64,000 nt of DNA, taken from NCBI RefSeq assembly GCF_042665075.1, contig NZ_JBHTBR010000002.1, positions 186,001 to 250,000 on the forward strand. Reading direction: 5' to 3'. Below the pieces are notes generated by a model. That model had not been told where the DNA came from and did no database searches. It saw only the letters and a program-made list of their open reading frames with translations. This DNA is from Hirschia litorea (GTDB lineage Bacteria > Pseudomonadota > Alphaproteobacteria > Caulobacterales > Hyphomonadaceae). The position numbers and the translations under genes were made by a program. Each line of letters opens with the position of its first letter. Position 1 is the stretch's first letter. This document shows positions 17,537-25,517 of this stretch, in pieces.

Positions 17537-18613
17537 ATGAACGAAACGAGCATTGATACCCCGCCGAAGAAAAAAGGCGGTGCCTTGAAGATTCTCGTTT
17601 CGCTGTTTGTAGCTTTATTATTGCTCGCCGCTCTTTTAGTGGGTGGCGGGTATTATTACGCAAAACAACAACTTATCGCTCCTGGTCCAATCACGGCTAC
17701 AGGCGAAGATCGTATTGTTATGATCCCTAAAGGTGCAAGCGTCCTTAGTATGGCGAATGCACTCGAAGAAGTGGGTGCGATTGAAGATACGCGCCATTTC
17801 CGTCTTGCTGCCAAATATCTAAAATCAGAAACGCAGATGAAGGCTGGTGAGTTTGCTATCCCTTCGGGTGCCAGCTTGAAAGAAATCGTGGAAATTCTCG
17901 TAGACGGGAAGTCGATTCTTTATCCTGTGACGATTCCTGAAGGACTTACGAGTGATATGATTCTTCAGCGTTTAGCTGAAATGGATATTCTAACAGGTGA
18001 GGCACCCAGCGATATTGCCGAAGGTGTGATGTTGCCCGATACTTATATGGTATCACGTGGAGAGAGCCGTGAAGCGATTGTGCGGAGAATGATAGCCGCT
18101 CAAAATACGCTGATTGATTCGCTTTGGGCGACGCGTCAGGCCGGACTTCCTATTGAAACAAAGGAAGATGCCATAATTCTGGCATCCATTGTTGAAAAAG
18201 AAACAGGTCTTCCAGAAGAGCGCCCTGAAGTGGCAGCTGTGTTTACCAACCGTTTGCGGCGCTCAATGCGTTTAGAAACCGATCCTACAATTATTTACGG
18301 CGTTTGTTTGCTTCATCCTGATCGTTGTAGCAATGGTCGCCTTGTGGATTCCAAAGGCAATCAGCGCGGCATACGGCGCAGTGAACTTGATATGGAAACG
18401 GGTTATAATACCTATAAAATCCCTGCTTTACCTCCAGGACCGATATGTAATCCGGGTAAGGAGGCTATTGCGGCTGTTTTAAATCCGCCTCAATCAAAAT
18501 ACATATTTTTCGTTGCTGATGGATCGGGCGGGCATGCATTTGCTGTCACGCATGGCGAGCATTTGCGCAATGTAGCTAATTGGCGCCGTATAGAGCGTGA
18601 AAAGAAAAAGTAG
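17537..18613 (+). CDS. mltG: Endolytic murein transglycosylase MltG
   Basis: MltG (YceG-like) cuts nascent glycan strands and sets their length. The 358-residue protein has a short cytoplasmic N-terminus, one membrane helix (about residues 19-42), a LysM-like region and the catalytic domain. The active-site glutamate lies in ASIVEKETGLPEERPEVAAV, followed by LETDPTIIYGV and YNTYKIPALPPGPICNPG, all typical. The start is 3 bp after fabF, so the two are co-translated. The fabF-mltG-yicC-gmk order is common in alphaproteobacteria. Confidence 0.94.
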   Translation: MNETSIDTPPKKKGGALKILVSLFVALLLLAALLVGGGYYYAKQQLIAPGPITATGEDRIVMIPKGASVLSMANALEEVGAIEDTRHFRLAAKYLKSETQMKAGEFAIPSGASLKEIVEILVDGKSILYPVTIPEGLTSDMILQRLAEMDILTGEAPSDIAEGVMLPDTYMVSRGESREAIVRRMIAAQNTLIDSLWATRQAGLPIETKEDAIILASIVEKETGLPEERPEVAAVFTNRLRRSMRLETDPTIIYGVCLLHPDRCSNGRLVDSKGNQRGIRRSELDMETGYNTYKIPALPPGPICNPGKEAIAAVLNPPQSKYIFFVADGSGGHAFAVTHGEHLRNVANWRRIEREKKK

Positions 18614-18647
18614 ACAGAAATATTAAAAACAAGTGGAGACCAGCGGT

Positions 18648-19535
18648 ATGACTCTTATGGGAATGACCGGTTTTGGGCGTGCTGAGGGAAGTGCGGATTG
18701 GGGCCATTGGGTGTGGGAGATCCGTAGCGTAAACGGAAAGGGATTGGATGTGCGTCTGAACACGCCATCGGGTCTGGACGCTTTGGATTTTGAGGCCAAA
18801 AAACGTATAAAGTCGCGCTTCACACGTGGTAATTTACAGATCCAATTGCAGGTCGAGCACGAGCGCGTTGAAACAGGACCGCGCATTGATACTGCACTCT
18901 TATCGCGCCTTTCACGTCAGAGTCGTCTTCAATCTCAATTGAATGCGACCTTAGCTGACAATCTATCGCAATTGATGAGTATAAAAGGCGTTGTTGCATC
19001 CGGTTCAAACCGTTCAGCCAATACTTTTGATGATGATATGCAAAAAGAACTGCTTGTTAGTCTGGATAAGGCACTTGATAATTTTCAAGCTGCACGCGCT
19101 TCTGAAGGGCAAGCGTTGCTCAATGTGCTCAATGGAATTTTGGATGAGCTAACGGAAAATTCCATCAAAGCTGCTGAAATTGCAAAGGAGCAACCGGCCT
19201 TGGTTCGTGATCGATTTGTTGCCCGCTTGCAGGCGTTAAAAGCAGAAGCGGATGAAGTCACAGATGAGCGTATTGCACAGGAAGCGGCCATTTTTGCTGC
19301 TAAAGCGGATGTAAAAGAAGAGCTGGACCGTTTGGATGCACACATTGCAGCGGGGCGTCAATTACTTGCTGGTGAAGGTGCGAGAGGCCGAAAACTGGAC
19401 TTTTTGTGCCAAGAGCTTAACCGTGAGGCAAACACTTTGTGCTCTAAATCTGCCTCACTAGACCTGACAAATGTCGGTTTGGCCCTTAAGACGGGTATAG
19501 ATCAATTTAAAGAGCAGATACAAAATGTCGAATAA
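18648..19535 (+). CDS. yicC: YicC family endoribonuclease
   Basis: A 295-residue YicC/YloC family protein, whose members have been described as RNases acting on some mRNAs and small RNAs. The N-terminus carries MTGFGRAEG, the family hallmark, and the C-terminus has GRKLDFLCQELNREANTLCS with KTGIDQFKEQIQNVE. The ATG at 18648 is chosen because GGAG lies nine bases upstream; a GTG at 18633 is in frame but poorer. It overlaps gmk by 11 bases. Confidence 0.93.
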   Translation: MTLMGMTGFGRAEGSADWGHWVWEIRSVNGKGLDVRLNTPSGLDALDFEAKKRIKSRFTRGNLQIQLQVEHERVETGPRIDTALLSRLSRQSRLQSQLNATLADNLSQLMSIKGVVASGSNRSANTFDDDMQKELLVSLDKALDNFQAARASEGQALLNVLNGILDELTENSIKAAEIAKEQPALVRDRFVARLQALKAEADEVTDERIAQEAAIFAAKADVKEELDRLDAHIAAGRQLLAGEGARGRKLDFLCQELNREANTLCSKSASLDLTNVGLALKTGIDQFKEQIQNVE

Positions 19536-20196
19536 CCCTCTTCAACCTAATCGTCCCGATCGCCGCGGTATTATGTTTGTTGTGTCCAGCCCTTCAGGTG
19601 CCGGAAAAACAACGCTCACGCGTAGGATGTTGAAAGAGGTTGAAGGTGTTGAGCTTTCCGTATCGGCGACGACCCGTGCCATCAGGCCGGATGAAGAAGA
19701 AGCCGTTCACTATTACTTTAAATCACATGATGAATTTAGAAGCCTAATTGGCGGAGATCAATTCCTTGAGTGGGCGCAAGTGTTTGAGCACTATTACGGG
19801 ACGCCACGTGGCAAAGTTGAACCATTATTGCGTCAGGGTATTGATGTCTTGTTCGATGTGGATTGGCAGGGTGCACGCATGCTCAAACAATGCATGCCGG
19901 GCGATGTTGTCTCTGTTTTCATTTTACCGCCAAGCATAGCCGAATTGAAAAAACGTCTTGAAGGCCGCGCCGAAGCTACACCAGAAGCAGTGATGAAGCG
20001 CTTGTTAGGTGCAGGTCCAGATATAAAGCGCTGGGGTGAGTATGATTATGTCATCATGAATGACAATATCGAAACGGCCTATGAAGAGTTGCGCTCAATC
20101 CTTTATACTGAACGCCTAGCGCGCCGTAAAGCGAGCCAAGGTGCACGCGTTGATGTGCTATTGGCTGATGCTGAAAAATTGGAGAAGGGAGGTTAA
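19525..20196 (+). CDS. gmk: Guanylate kinase
   Basis: Guanylate kinase turns GMP into GDP. The 223 residues have the P-loop SSPSGAGKTTL near residues 21-31, the GMP-binding SVSATTRAIRPDE segment, then FLEWAQVFEHYYGTPRG and DVDWQGARML. The start lies inside the end of yicC (11-base overlap), so the two are coupled. The gene ends the rightward block and faces the leftward arsenic operon. Confidence 0.96.
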   Translation: MSNNPLQPNRPDRRGIMFVVSSPSGAGKTTLTRRMLKEVEGVELSVSATTRAIRPDEEEAVHYYFKSHDEFRSLIGGDQFLEWAQVFEHYYGTPRGKVEPLLRQGIDVLFDVDWQGARMLKQCMPGDVVSVFILPPSIAELKKRLEGRAEATPEAVMKRLLGAGPDIKRWGEYDYVIMNDNIETAYEELRSILYTERLARRKASQGARVDVLLADAEKLEKGG

Positions 20197-20228
20197 TCCC
20201 TGCCTTTAATTCTAAGAAACCGACAGCT

Positions 20229-20573
20229 TTAAAGTAAGTTTTTGACTGTCTCGGATGGGCGGCAAAGTTTGACGCCCAAGGGTGAGCAAACGATTGGCCG
20301 ATTTACCAGCACGGGATGTTCCAGCATAGCCGCTAGAATAGCCTCTTCTGAAACGCCTTCTTCAAGTAGCCCCAATTCTTGAGCCGGAGATTGAGTTTTG
20401 CGAAGAGCGGCACTCGGTGTTAGGTCTGCTGCTGCAAAGAGTGCGAGAAGCTGGGCCCGTGTCCAACCTTCTTCAAGATAATTAATCACAATGGGATCAT
20501 GTCCCTCAGCCTTTATAAGCTCTAAAGTTGAGCGGGATGTGCCGCAATCTGGGTTGTGATGAATAACAATCAT
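20229..20573 (-). CDS. arsC: Arsenate reductase (glutaredoxin type)
   Basis: ArsC reduces arsenate to arsenite for export. The catalytic cysteine is in HNPDCGTSRSTLEL. The three arginines that hold arsenate in the E. coli family have counterparts in ALRK, NRPIV and LCRPSE, so it should be active. The product has 114 residues, shorter than the ~140 of plasmid ArsC because the C-terminal tail is missing. An in-frame GTG at 20585 overlaps the acr3 stop as GTGA and is the alternative start. It is the last gene of arsR-acr3-arsC. Confidence 0.92.
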   Translation of the reverse strand: MIVIHHNPDCGTSRSTLELIKAEGHDPIVINYLEEGWTRAQLLALFAAADLTPSAALRKTQSPAQELGLLEEGVSEEAILAAMLEHPVLVNRPIVCSPLGVKLCRPSETVKNLL

Positions 20574-20581
20574 GGATGTTC

Positions 20582-21601
20582 TCACTTAGGAAATTTAGAC
20601 CGTGTTCGATTTGCGAATGCGACGAGTGATAGCATTACCGGCACTTCAACCAGAACGCCAACTACAGTTGCTAAAGCAGCCCCAGATGACAAGCCAAATA
20701 GACTAATGGCGACTGCAACAGCGAGTTCAAAAAAGTTAGATGTGCCAATCATTGCACAGGGTGCAGCGACATTGTGAGGAACTTTCCAAACCCAAGCAGC
20801 GCCATAAGCGAGTGCGAATATCGCATATGATTGAATAAGGATTGGCACAGCGATAAGGGCAATAATAAGAGGGCTTTCAAGAATGACTTGTCCCTGAAAG
20901 CCGAAAAGCAAAACGACTGTTGCAAGTAATCCAATAACAGAAAACGGTTTCACATTTGCGATAAAGCCCTCAATTGCTTGCATGCCGCCTTTGCGCTGAA
21001 GCCATGACCGCATAATTAAGCCGGCTATGAGGGGGATAAGCACATATAAAACCACAGACAGGATTAAAGTCGCCCAAGGAACGACAATTTCTGTCACTCC
21101 CAATAAGAACGCTACAATCGGAGCGAAAGCAAACACCATAATTGTGTCATTCACGCTCACTTGGGCAAGCGTATAGGCGGGGTCTCCTTTAGTCATTTGT
21201 GACCACACAAACACCATTGCGGTGCAAGGTGCGGCTCCCAACAATATTAATCCAGCAATATAGCTTTCGCTGTCTTCGCTAGGAATGATGCCAGCAAAGA
21301 TATGCTTGAAGAATAAAACCGCTAAGGCGGCCATTGTGAAAGGTTTAATCAGCCAATTTACGACAATTGTTATGATTAGACCTTTTGGCTTATCGCCAAC
21401 GTTTTTCAAGCTGGTGAAGTCAACACCAATCATCATAGGCCACACCATCGCCCATATGAGAATGGCGACAGGCAAATTCACATTTGCATATTCCAGATTG
21501 GCCAGCGCGCTAAAAACGGCAGGAAAGAATGTCCCTAGACCAATACCTATTGCGATAGATAGTGCGACCCATAACGACAAATAGCGTTCGAATATACCCA
21601 T
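20582..21601 (-). CDS. acr3: Arsenite efflux transporter of the ACR3 family
   Basis: ACR3 exports arsenite with the membrane potential or proton gradient. The 339-residue protein has about ten membrane helices. The key conserved cysteine lies in LGAAPCTAMVFVWSQMTKGD, and the family-style start WVALSIAIGIGLGTFFP is present. AAGGAG lies eight bases before the ATG. It is sandwiched between arsR and arsC on the same strand, which makes the function clear. The ribosome site sits in the loop region of a short hairpin. Confidence 0.93.
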   Translation of the reverse strand: MGIFERYLSLWVALSIAIGIGLGTFFPAVFSALANLEYANVNLPVAILIWAMVWPMMIGVDFTSLKNVGDKPKGLIITIVVNWLIKPFTMAALAVLFFKHIFAGIIPSEDSESYIAGLILLGAAPCTAMVFVWSQMTKGDPAYTLAQVSVNDTIMVFAFAPIVAFLLGVTEIVVPWATLILSVVLYVLIPLIAGLIMRSWLQRKGGMQAIEGFIANVKPFSVIGLLATVVLLFGFQGQVILESPLIIALIAVPILIQSYAIFALAYGAAWVWKVPHNVAAPCAMIGTSNFFELAVAVAISLFGLSSGAALATVVGVLVEVPVMLSLVAFANRTRSKFPK

Positions 21602-21602
21602 T

Positions 21603-21626
21603 TCACAGGCTCCTTTGAGGCTGTGA
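21603..21626 (-). promoter_or_regulatory. Inverted repeat around the acr3 ribosome binding site
   Basis: TCACAG (21603-21608) and CTGTGA (21621-21626) flank 12 bases that contain AAAGGAG, the acr3 ribosome site on the minus strand. It could be a hairpin displaying the site in its loop, or a protein-binding site inside the operon. Confidence 0.35.
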
Positions 21627-21678
21627 TATCAGGGGAATTCTTTTATTTCAATAGTTGCCGAAATAATGAATTGGATGT

Positions 21679-22014
21679 TTAGCATCGTTTCGAGGTCAGA
21701 TCAGATAATTCAATACAGATTTCAGGATGCCCATTGCAGCAATCATCCACTAAAGCTGAAAGCAAGTCCTTCACGCCCTCAAGCTGAGCTTTATATATTA
21801 AGCTTCGTCCATCGCGGGTTACAGTGGCGAGATTGGCGCGTGTGATAATGGCTAGATGGCTTGAAAGTGTGTTGGGCGCAACAGATAATATTTTGGCAAT
21901 TTCGCCAGCAGGTAATCCATCTTTTCCAGCCTGCATCAAGACTTTAAAGACTGCAAAGCGTGTGTCCTGAGCTAGAGCGGAAAGTTGCTCAATCGTTTTT
22001 TGTGAGTCCGCCAT
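21679..22014 (-). CDS. arsR: ArsR family arsenic-responsive repressor
   Basis: A 111-residue winged-helix repressor that leads the arsenic operon. The DNA-recognition segment is around AGEIAKILSVAPNTLSSHLAII (residues 37-58). The usual ELCVC metal motif in the recognition helix is absent. Instead a C-terminal cluster DDCCNGHPEIC gives cysteines 92, 93 and 100, plus a final KRC. A C-terminal cysteine trio is the layout known from the Acidithiobacillus-type ArsR, so arsenite sensing probably occurs there. Its own promoter should lie in 22015-22156, where I saw no clear operator. Confidence 0.9.
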   Translation of the reverse strand: MADSQKTIEQLSALAQDTRFAVFKVLMQAGKDGLPAGEIAKILSVAPNTLSSHLAIITRANLATVTRDGRSLIYKAQLEGVKDLLSALVDDCCNGHPEICIELSDLTSKRC

Positions 22015-22156
22015 AAAATATCACTCAATGCTAATCGGTTTAATTCTGCAAATGCTAGTTTCCACCAACACGTGTAAGAAGAAACTTAGTTTAAATCCAT
22101 GCGTAAGCAGAACGCAAAAGGCAAGCATGTTTGAGTATCTATTTGAAATACCCCAC

Positions 22157-22981
22157 TTAACCCAATAAAAAACCATCTGTGAGCGCGCGAAATTCGTGCT
22201 GCGTTAGTGTTTCTGCGCGGCGGGTGGGGTCAATGTCACATTTTTCCAACCATTCAGTTGCGTCCAAGTTTTTAGTTTTTGCCAAAGATTTTAGAGCGGC
22301 GCGCAGCATTTTTCGGCGTTGGCCAAAGGCGGCTGCTGTCACTTTTTCTAAAGCACCAAGGTGAGGATATTTTTCTTCATCAGCGAGCGGCATGAGGACA
22401 GCAACTGAAGAATCTACTTTAGGCGGCGGTTTAAAAGCACCGGGTGGCAAAGTGAAAGCGATGTGTGTATTGGCGACGGCCTGTGATAAGACGGCAAGGC
22501 GACCATAATGTTTATCTTCGGGCTGCGCGCAGACTCGTATCGCAACTTCATGCTGAAACATCAGTCCCATTTCACCGCGCCATGATTTAGATTTGATCCA
22601 ATTGACGAGCATGGGCGTACCAACATTGTAAGGAAGGTTGGCTATGATTTTGACGGGCAGGGACTCACCCTCCACCAGCTTTTCATAATCGAGCGTTAGT
22701 CCATCCCCCCCGACGACGCTGAGTCGGCCTTCCTTACACTCTTTCCAGCTTCGCAAATTCTCAGCAAACCGGGGGTCCATTTCCACAGCGATAACCTTTT
22801 TGGCACCATTGCGTAGCAAAGCAGCCGTCAATCCACCCGGTCCGGGGCCGACTTCGATTACAGTACGCCCTTCAACGGGGCCAGTACAAAGGGCGGTGCG
22901 GTTTAAGATGTCTGGGTCAAACAAGAAGTGTTGACCGAGAGATTTATTGGCGCGTGCATTTAAGATGTGTGGTTCGGACAT
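22157..22981 (-). CDS. rsmA: 16S rRNA adenine dimethyltransferase RsmA (KsgA)
   Basis: RsmA dimethylates two adenines near the 3' end of 16S rRNA and acts as a late check on 30S assembly. The 274 residues carry KSLGQHFLFD, the SAM-binding motif EVGPGPGGLTAALL and the catalytic NLPYNVGTPMLVNWI. The C-terminal domain holds FGQRRKMLRAALKSL. It is the last gene of the lptF-lptG-lptD-surA-pdxA-rsmA order, 9 bp after pdxA, which is the classic arrangement. Confidence 0.96.
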   Translation of the reverse strand: MSEPHILNARANKSLGQHFLFDPDILNRTALCTGPVEGRTVIEVGPGPGGLTAALLRNGAKKVIAVEMDPRFAENLRSWKECKEGRLSVVGGDGLTLDYEKLVEGESLPVKIIANLPYNVGTPMLVNWIKSKSWRGEMGLMFQHEVAIRVCAQPEDKHYGRLAVLSQAVANTHIAFTLPPGAFKPPPKVDSSVAVLMPLADEEKYPHLGALEKVTAAAFGQRRKMLRAALKSLAKTKNLDATEWLEKCDIDPTRRAETLTQHEFRALTDGFLLG

Positions 22982-22990
22982 TCTATGTCT

Positions 22991-24028
22991 TTAAGCGCTT
23001 GCGCGCGCTTTCGCCATATCAGATGCCAAATTAATAGCAGCGATTAAACTATCTGCTCGTGCAGATCCATCCTCTGCCACACCATATCCGGTTCCATGGT
23101 CGGGAGATGTGCGAATAAATGGAAGTCCCAGTGTCACATTTACGCCGCCCCACATATCGAGCGATTTGAGTGGGGCTAGTCCCTGATCATGAAACATGGC
23201 GATGACAGCATCATATTGTCCTTCCAGCATAGCATGAAAAACAGTATCTCCCGGTTGCGCATCAGAGATGTTCAATCCAGAATCACGCAAAGTTTTTGCC
23301 GCAGGATTTATCTGTTCAATCTCTTCCATTCCAAGACTGCCTTCTTCGCCTGCATGTGGGTTTAATCCTGCTAGCGCGATACGCGGCGAATTTAATCCAA
23401 AATCACGCGATAACCCTGCATGGACAATGCGCGAAACGTCCTCAATTAAAGCTTGAGTGATCAAGTCCGGCACTTCACGCAAAGCAGTGTGGATGGTGGC
23501 AAGAGCCACACGTAAACCACCGCCCACCAACATCATGATCGGAAGGGGAGCAGACGCTAAGCTGTCGCCCTGCTGAGAATGTGCAAGATGCGCTAAAAAT
23601 TCAGTATGGCCGGGGAAAGAGAAGCCTTTTTTATACAAAAGCGATTTGTTAATTGGGTTGGTGACGACGCCAGAAGCTTGATTTTTATATGTAAAATCCA
23701 CAGCCATCTGGATGGACTCAATTATGGCGTGCGCGCTTTCTGGGTTTGGCTTTCCTAATTGGGTTTCAGGGCAATCTATATGCAAAACAGGCAACGATTT
23801 ATGAAAGATATCCACCGCGTCTTGAGGAGAATTAATCGTTTCTATCCGCCCTTCAATCCCTGATTTTTTCTGGGCGGCATGAAGGATATCTTTAGACGCA
23901 ATGACAAAAAAGGGACTTTGATGGTCCGCATGCTTGGTCTTACATTTTTCCCAAGCGCGCCATGTCAGTAGCGGTCCTACACCCGCCGGATCGCCCATAG
24001 TTAAAGCAAGCGGCAAGGGGTGAGACAC
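22991..24028 (-). CDS. pdxA: 4-hydroxythreonine-4-phosphate dehydrogenase
   Basis: PdxA catalyses an NAD-dependent step of pyridoxal phosphate synthesis. The 345-residue protein opens PLALTMGDPAGVGPLLTWRA. It has the metal-site GHTEFLAHL region, the AGLNPHAGEEGSLG block and MFHDQGLAPLK, all characteristic, and it ends with the usual RTSPDHGTGYGVA. It is placed between surA and rsmA, as in E. coli and alphaproteobacteria. The gap to surA is 36 bp. Confidence 0.95.
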   Translation of the reverse strand: MSHPLPLALTMGDPAGVGPLLTWRAWEKCKTKHADHQSPFFVIASKDILHAAQKKSGIEGRIETINSPQDAVDIFHKSLPVLHIDCPETQLGKPNPESAHAIIESIQMAVDFTYKNQASGVVTNPINKSLLYKKGFSFPGHTEFLAHLAHSQQGDSLASAPLPIMMLVGGGLRVALATIHTALREVPDLITQALIEDVSRIVHAGLSRDFGLNSPRIALAGLNPHAGEEGSLGMEEIEQINPAAKTLRDSGLNISDAQPGDTVFHAMLEGQYDAVIAMFHDQGLAPLKSLDMWGGVNVTLGLPFIRTSPDHGTGYGVAEDGSARADSLIAAINLASDMAKARASA

Positions 24029-24064
24029 TGCATAATTCCGTTCAGTAAAAGGCTAAAACGATGT

Positions 24065-25357
24065 TTAGCGGCGGATAATAGTTGCTTCGCGACGCAGGTC
24101 ACGCAGATAGCGGCTCGCCATCATTTCAACCATTTCGCCATGAAGTTTATCTTCAACTTCTTCACGTGTAGGCATGCTACCACGAGACATAATACGTGAA
24201 CAAACAAACACTAACGCTGCTTTATCATCATTCAAGTTTAGGATTTGAGACTTGCCACCCTCAGGCAAAGCATTGAAAAAATCAAAATAGCTTGTGCTCA
24301 ATTCTTCAATTTTTGTCTCGCCTAAATCCGCAAACTTAACATTCGCGGCGGCTGCAGTTTCTGCATTCAGATTGCTACAAGAATTGATCTGGCTGGCAGC
24401 CTCAGACACAGCCGCCTCAGCGTTTGCGCCCGTTGCATAAATTTGTTTGAGGTCAAACCCTGAAAGCTCTGCTTCAACAGGTGCCTGTTTGTTGATAAGT
24501 GAAATAAGATAAACACCATTATCCGTCATAATGGGTTCAGTTATCCCTGGGCCTTGCAGTGCTTTTATTTGATCTGCGTAAGCTGCTTTAAGCTGTGTTT
24601 CACCCAACCAACCCACTTCTCCACCAGCGCTCGCTGTAGGTGATGCAGAAAATTGTCTAGCGACTGCTCCAAAAGGTGCTGTACCCGCTTCAATTTGACG
24701 TTTTAATTCCCAAGCCCCTTGGAATACTTGAGCAAATTCTTCCTGCCCACTCGCAGGTAGGAAAATCTCTGCAATTCTGTATTGGGTTTCGTCGAGGTTT
24801 TTCTCAAGACGCTCAAGGTTATCATCAATCTGAAGGTCTGAAATTCTTACGCGAGATCCAAAACGACCACCCACAAGCTGACGCCATGCAGTATCGGCAC
24901 GTATCTGATCGCGAAGAGTACGCGGGTTCAGCCCTCGTTGAGCTAGGCTCGCAAGAAAAGCGTCAACAGTTACGTTTGAACCAGCAGCAAGATTTGCAAT
25001 GGCTTCATCAATTTCTTCTTCGGAAACTTCCAGATCATACTCTGCAGCTTCTTCCATTTGAAGTTTTTCGTCGATCAAACTTTCAACAGCACGTGTTTGT
25101 GCTTGGCGGATTGTCTCTTCATTGGGGGCTACACCCAAACTGATGAGAATGAACTGTGTACGTTGGCGCACATCCTCATAAGTAATTGGCTTATCATTAA
25201 CGATAGCAACAATTCCCTCGCTGGCTTCTACAGCAGGTGCTTCTTGCGCAGAAGCTGTCAGTGGAGCCGTCAAAAGAGGGGAGCAAACCAGAAAGCTTGT
25301 AGAAACAATTGCTAGCTTTTTAAGTCGGGATGTAAAACGTGTCATATATCTATCCAT
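24065..25357 (-). CDS. surA: Periplasmic chaperone/peptidyl-prolyl isomerase SurA
   Basis: SurA escorts outer-membrane proteins through the periplasm. The start at 25357 is chosen because it gives an N-terminal signal peptide (hydrophobic LAIVSTSFLVCSPLLTAPL, cleavage after ASA near residue 40) and has a GAAGG site upstream; the frame is open further. The 430-residue product has the SurA N-terminal domain (GIVAIVNDKPITYEDVRQR) and a parvulin-like region (YRIAEIFLP, GEVGWLGETQL, PIMTDNGVYLISLI). It looks shorter than two-parvulin SurA and probably has one recognisable PPIase domain. It sits between lptD and pdxA. Confidence 0.92.
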   Translation of the reverse strand: MDRYMTRFTSRLKKLAIVSTSFLVCSPLLTAPLTASAQEAPAVEASEGIVAIVNDKPITYEDVRQRTQFILISLGVAPNEETIRQAQTRAVESLIDEKLQMEEAAEYDLEVSEEEIDEAIANLAAGSNVTVDAFLASLAQRGLNPRTLRDQIRADTAWRQLVGGRFGSRVRISDLQIDDNLERLEKNLDETQYRIAEIFLPASGQEEFAQVFQGAWELKRQIEAGTAPFGAVARQFSASPTASAGGEVGWLGETQLKAAYADQIKALQGPGITEPIMTDNGVYLISLINKQAPVEAELSGFDLKQIYATGANAEAAVSEAASQINSCSNLNAETAAAANVKFADLGETKIEELSTSYFDFFNALPEGGKSQILNLNDDKAALVFVCSRIMSRGSMPTREEVEDKLHGEMVEMMASRYLRDLRREATIIRR

Positions 25358-25517
25358 TTTGTGCCCGCCTTCTATCGTCAAAGCCAGTTTCGTCAAAGAA
25401 GGCCAAGCATAGCGACTCTGTGCGTGGGCGCAATTAGAAAGCTGAGTTGGTATGCATTCTATCGACAAAAAAGGAAACTCTAAGGCAAGAAATGTTTTTG
25501 TGCAGTGAAGGATGCGT

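Noticed and set aside
24676..25143. 155-codon open frame on the plus strand
   Set aside because: Antisense to surA; Gln/Leu-rich product without family likeness.
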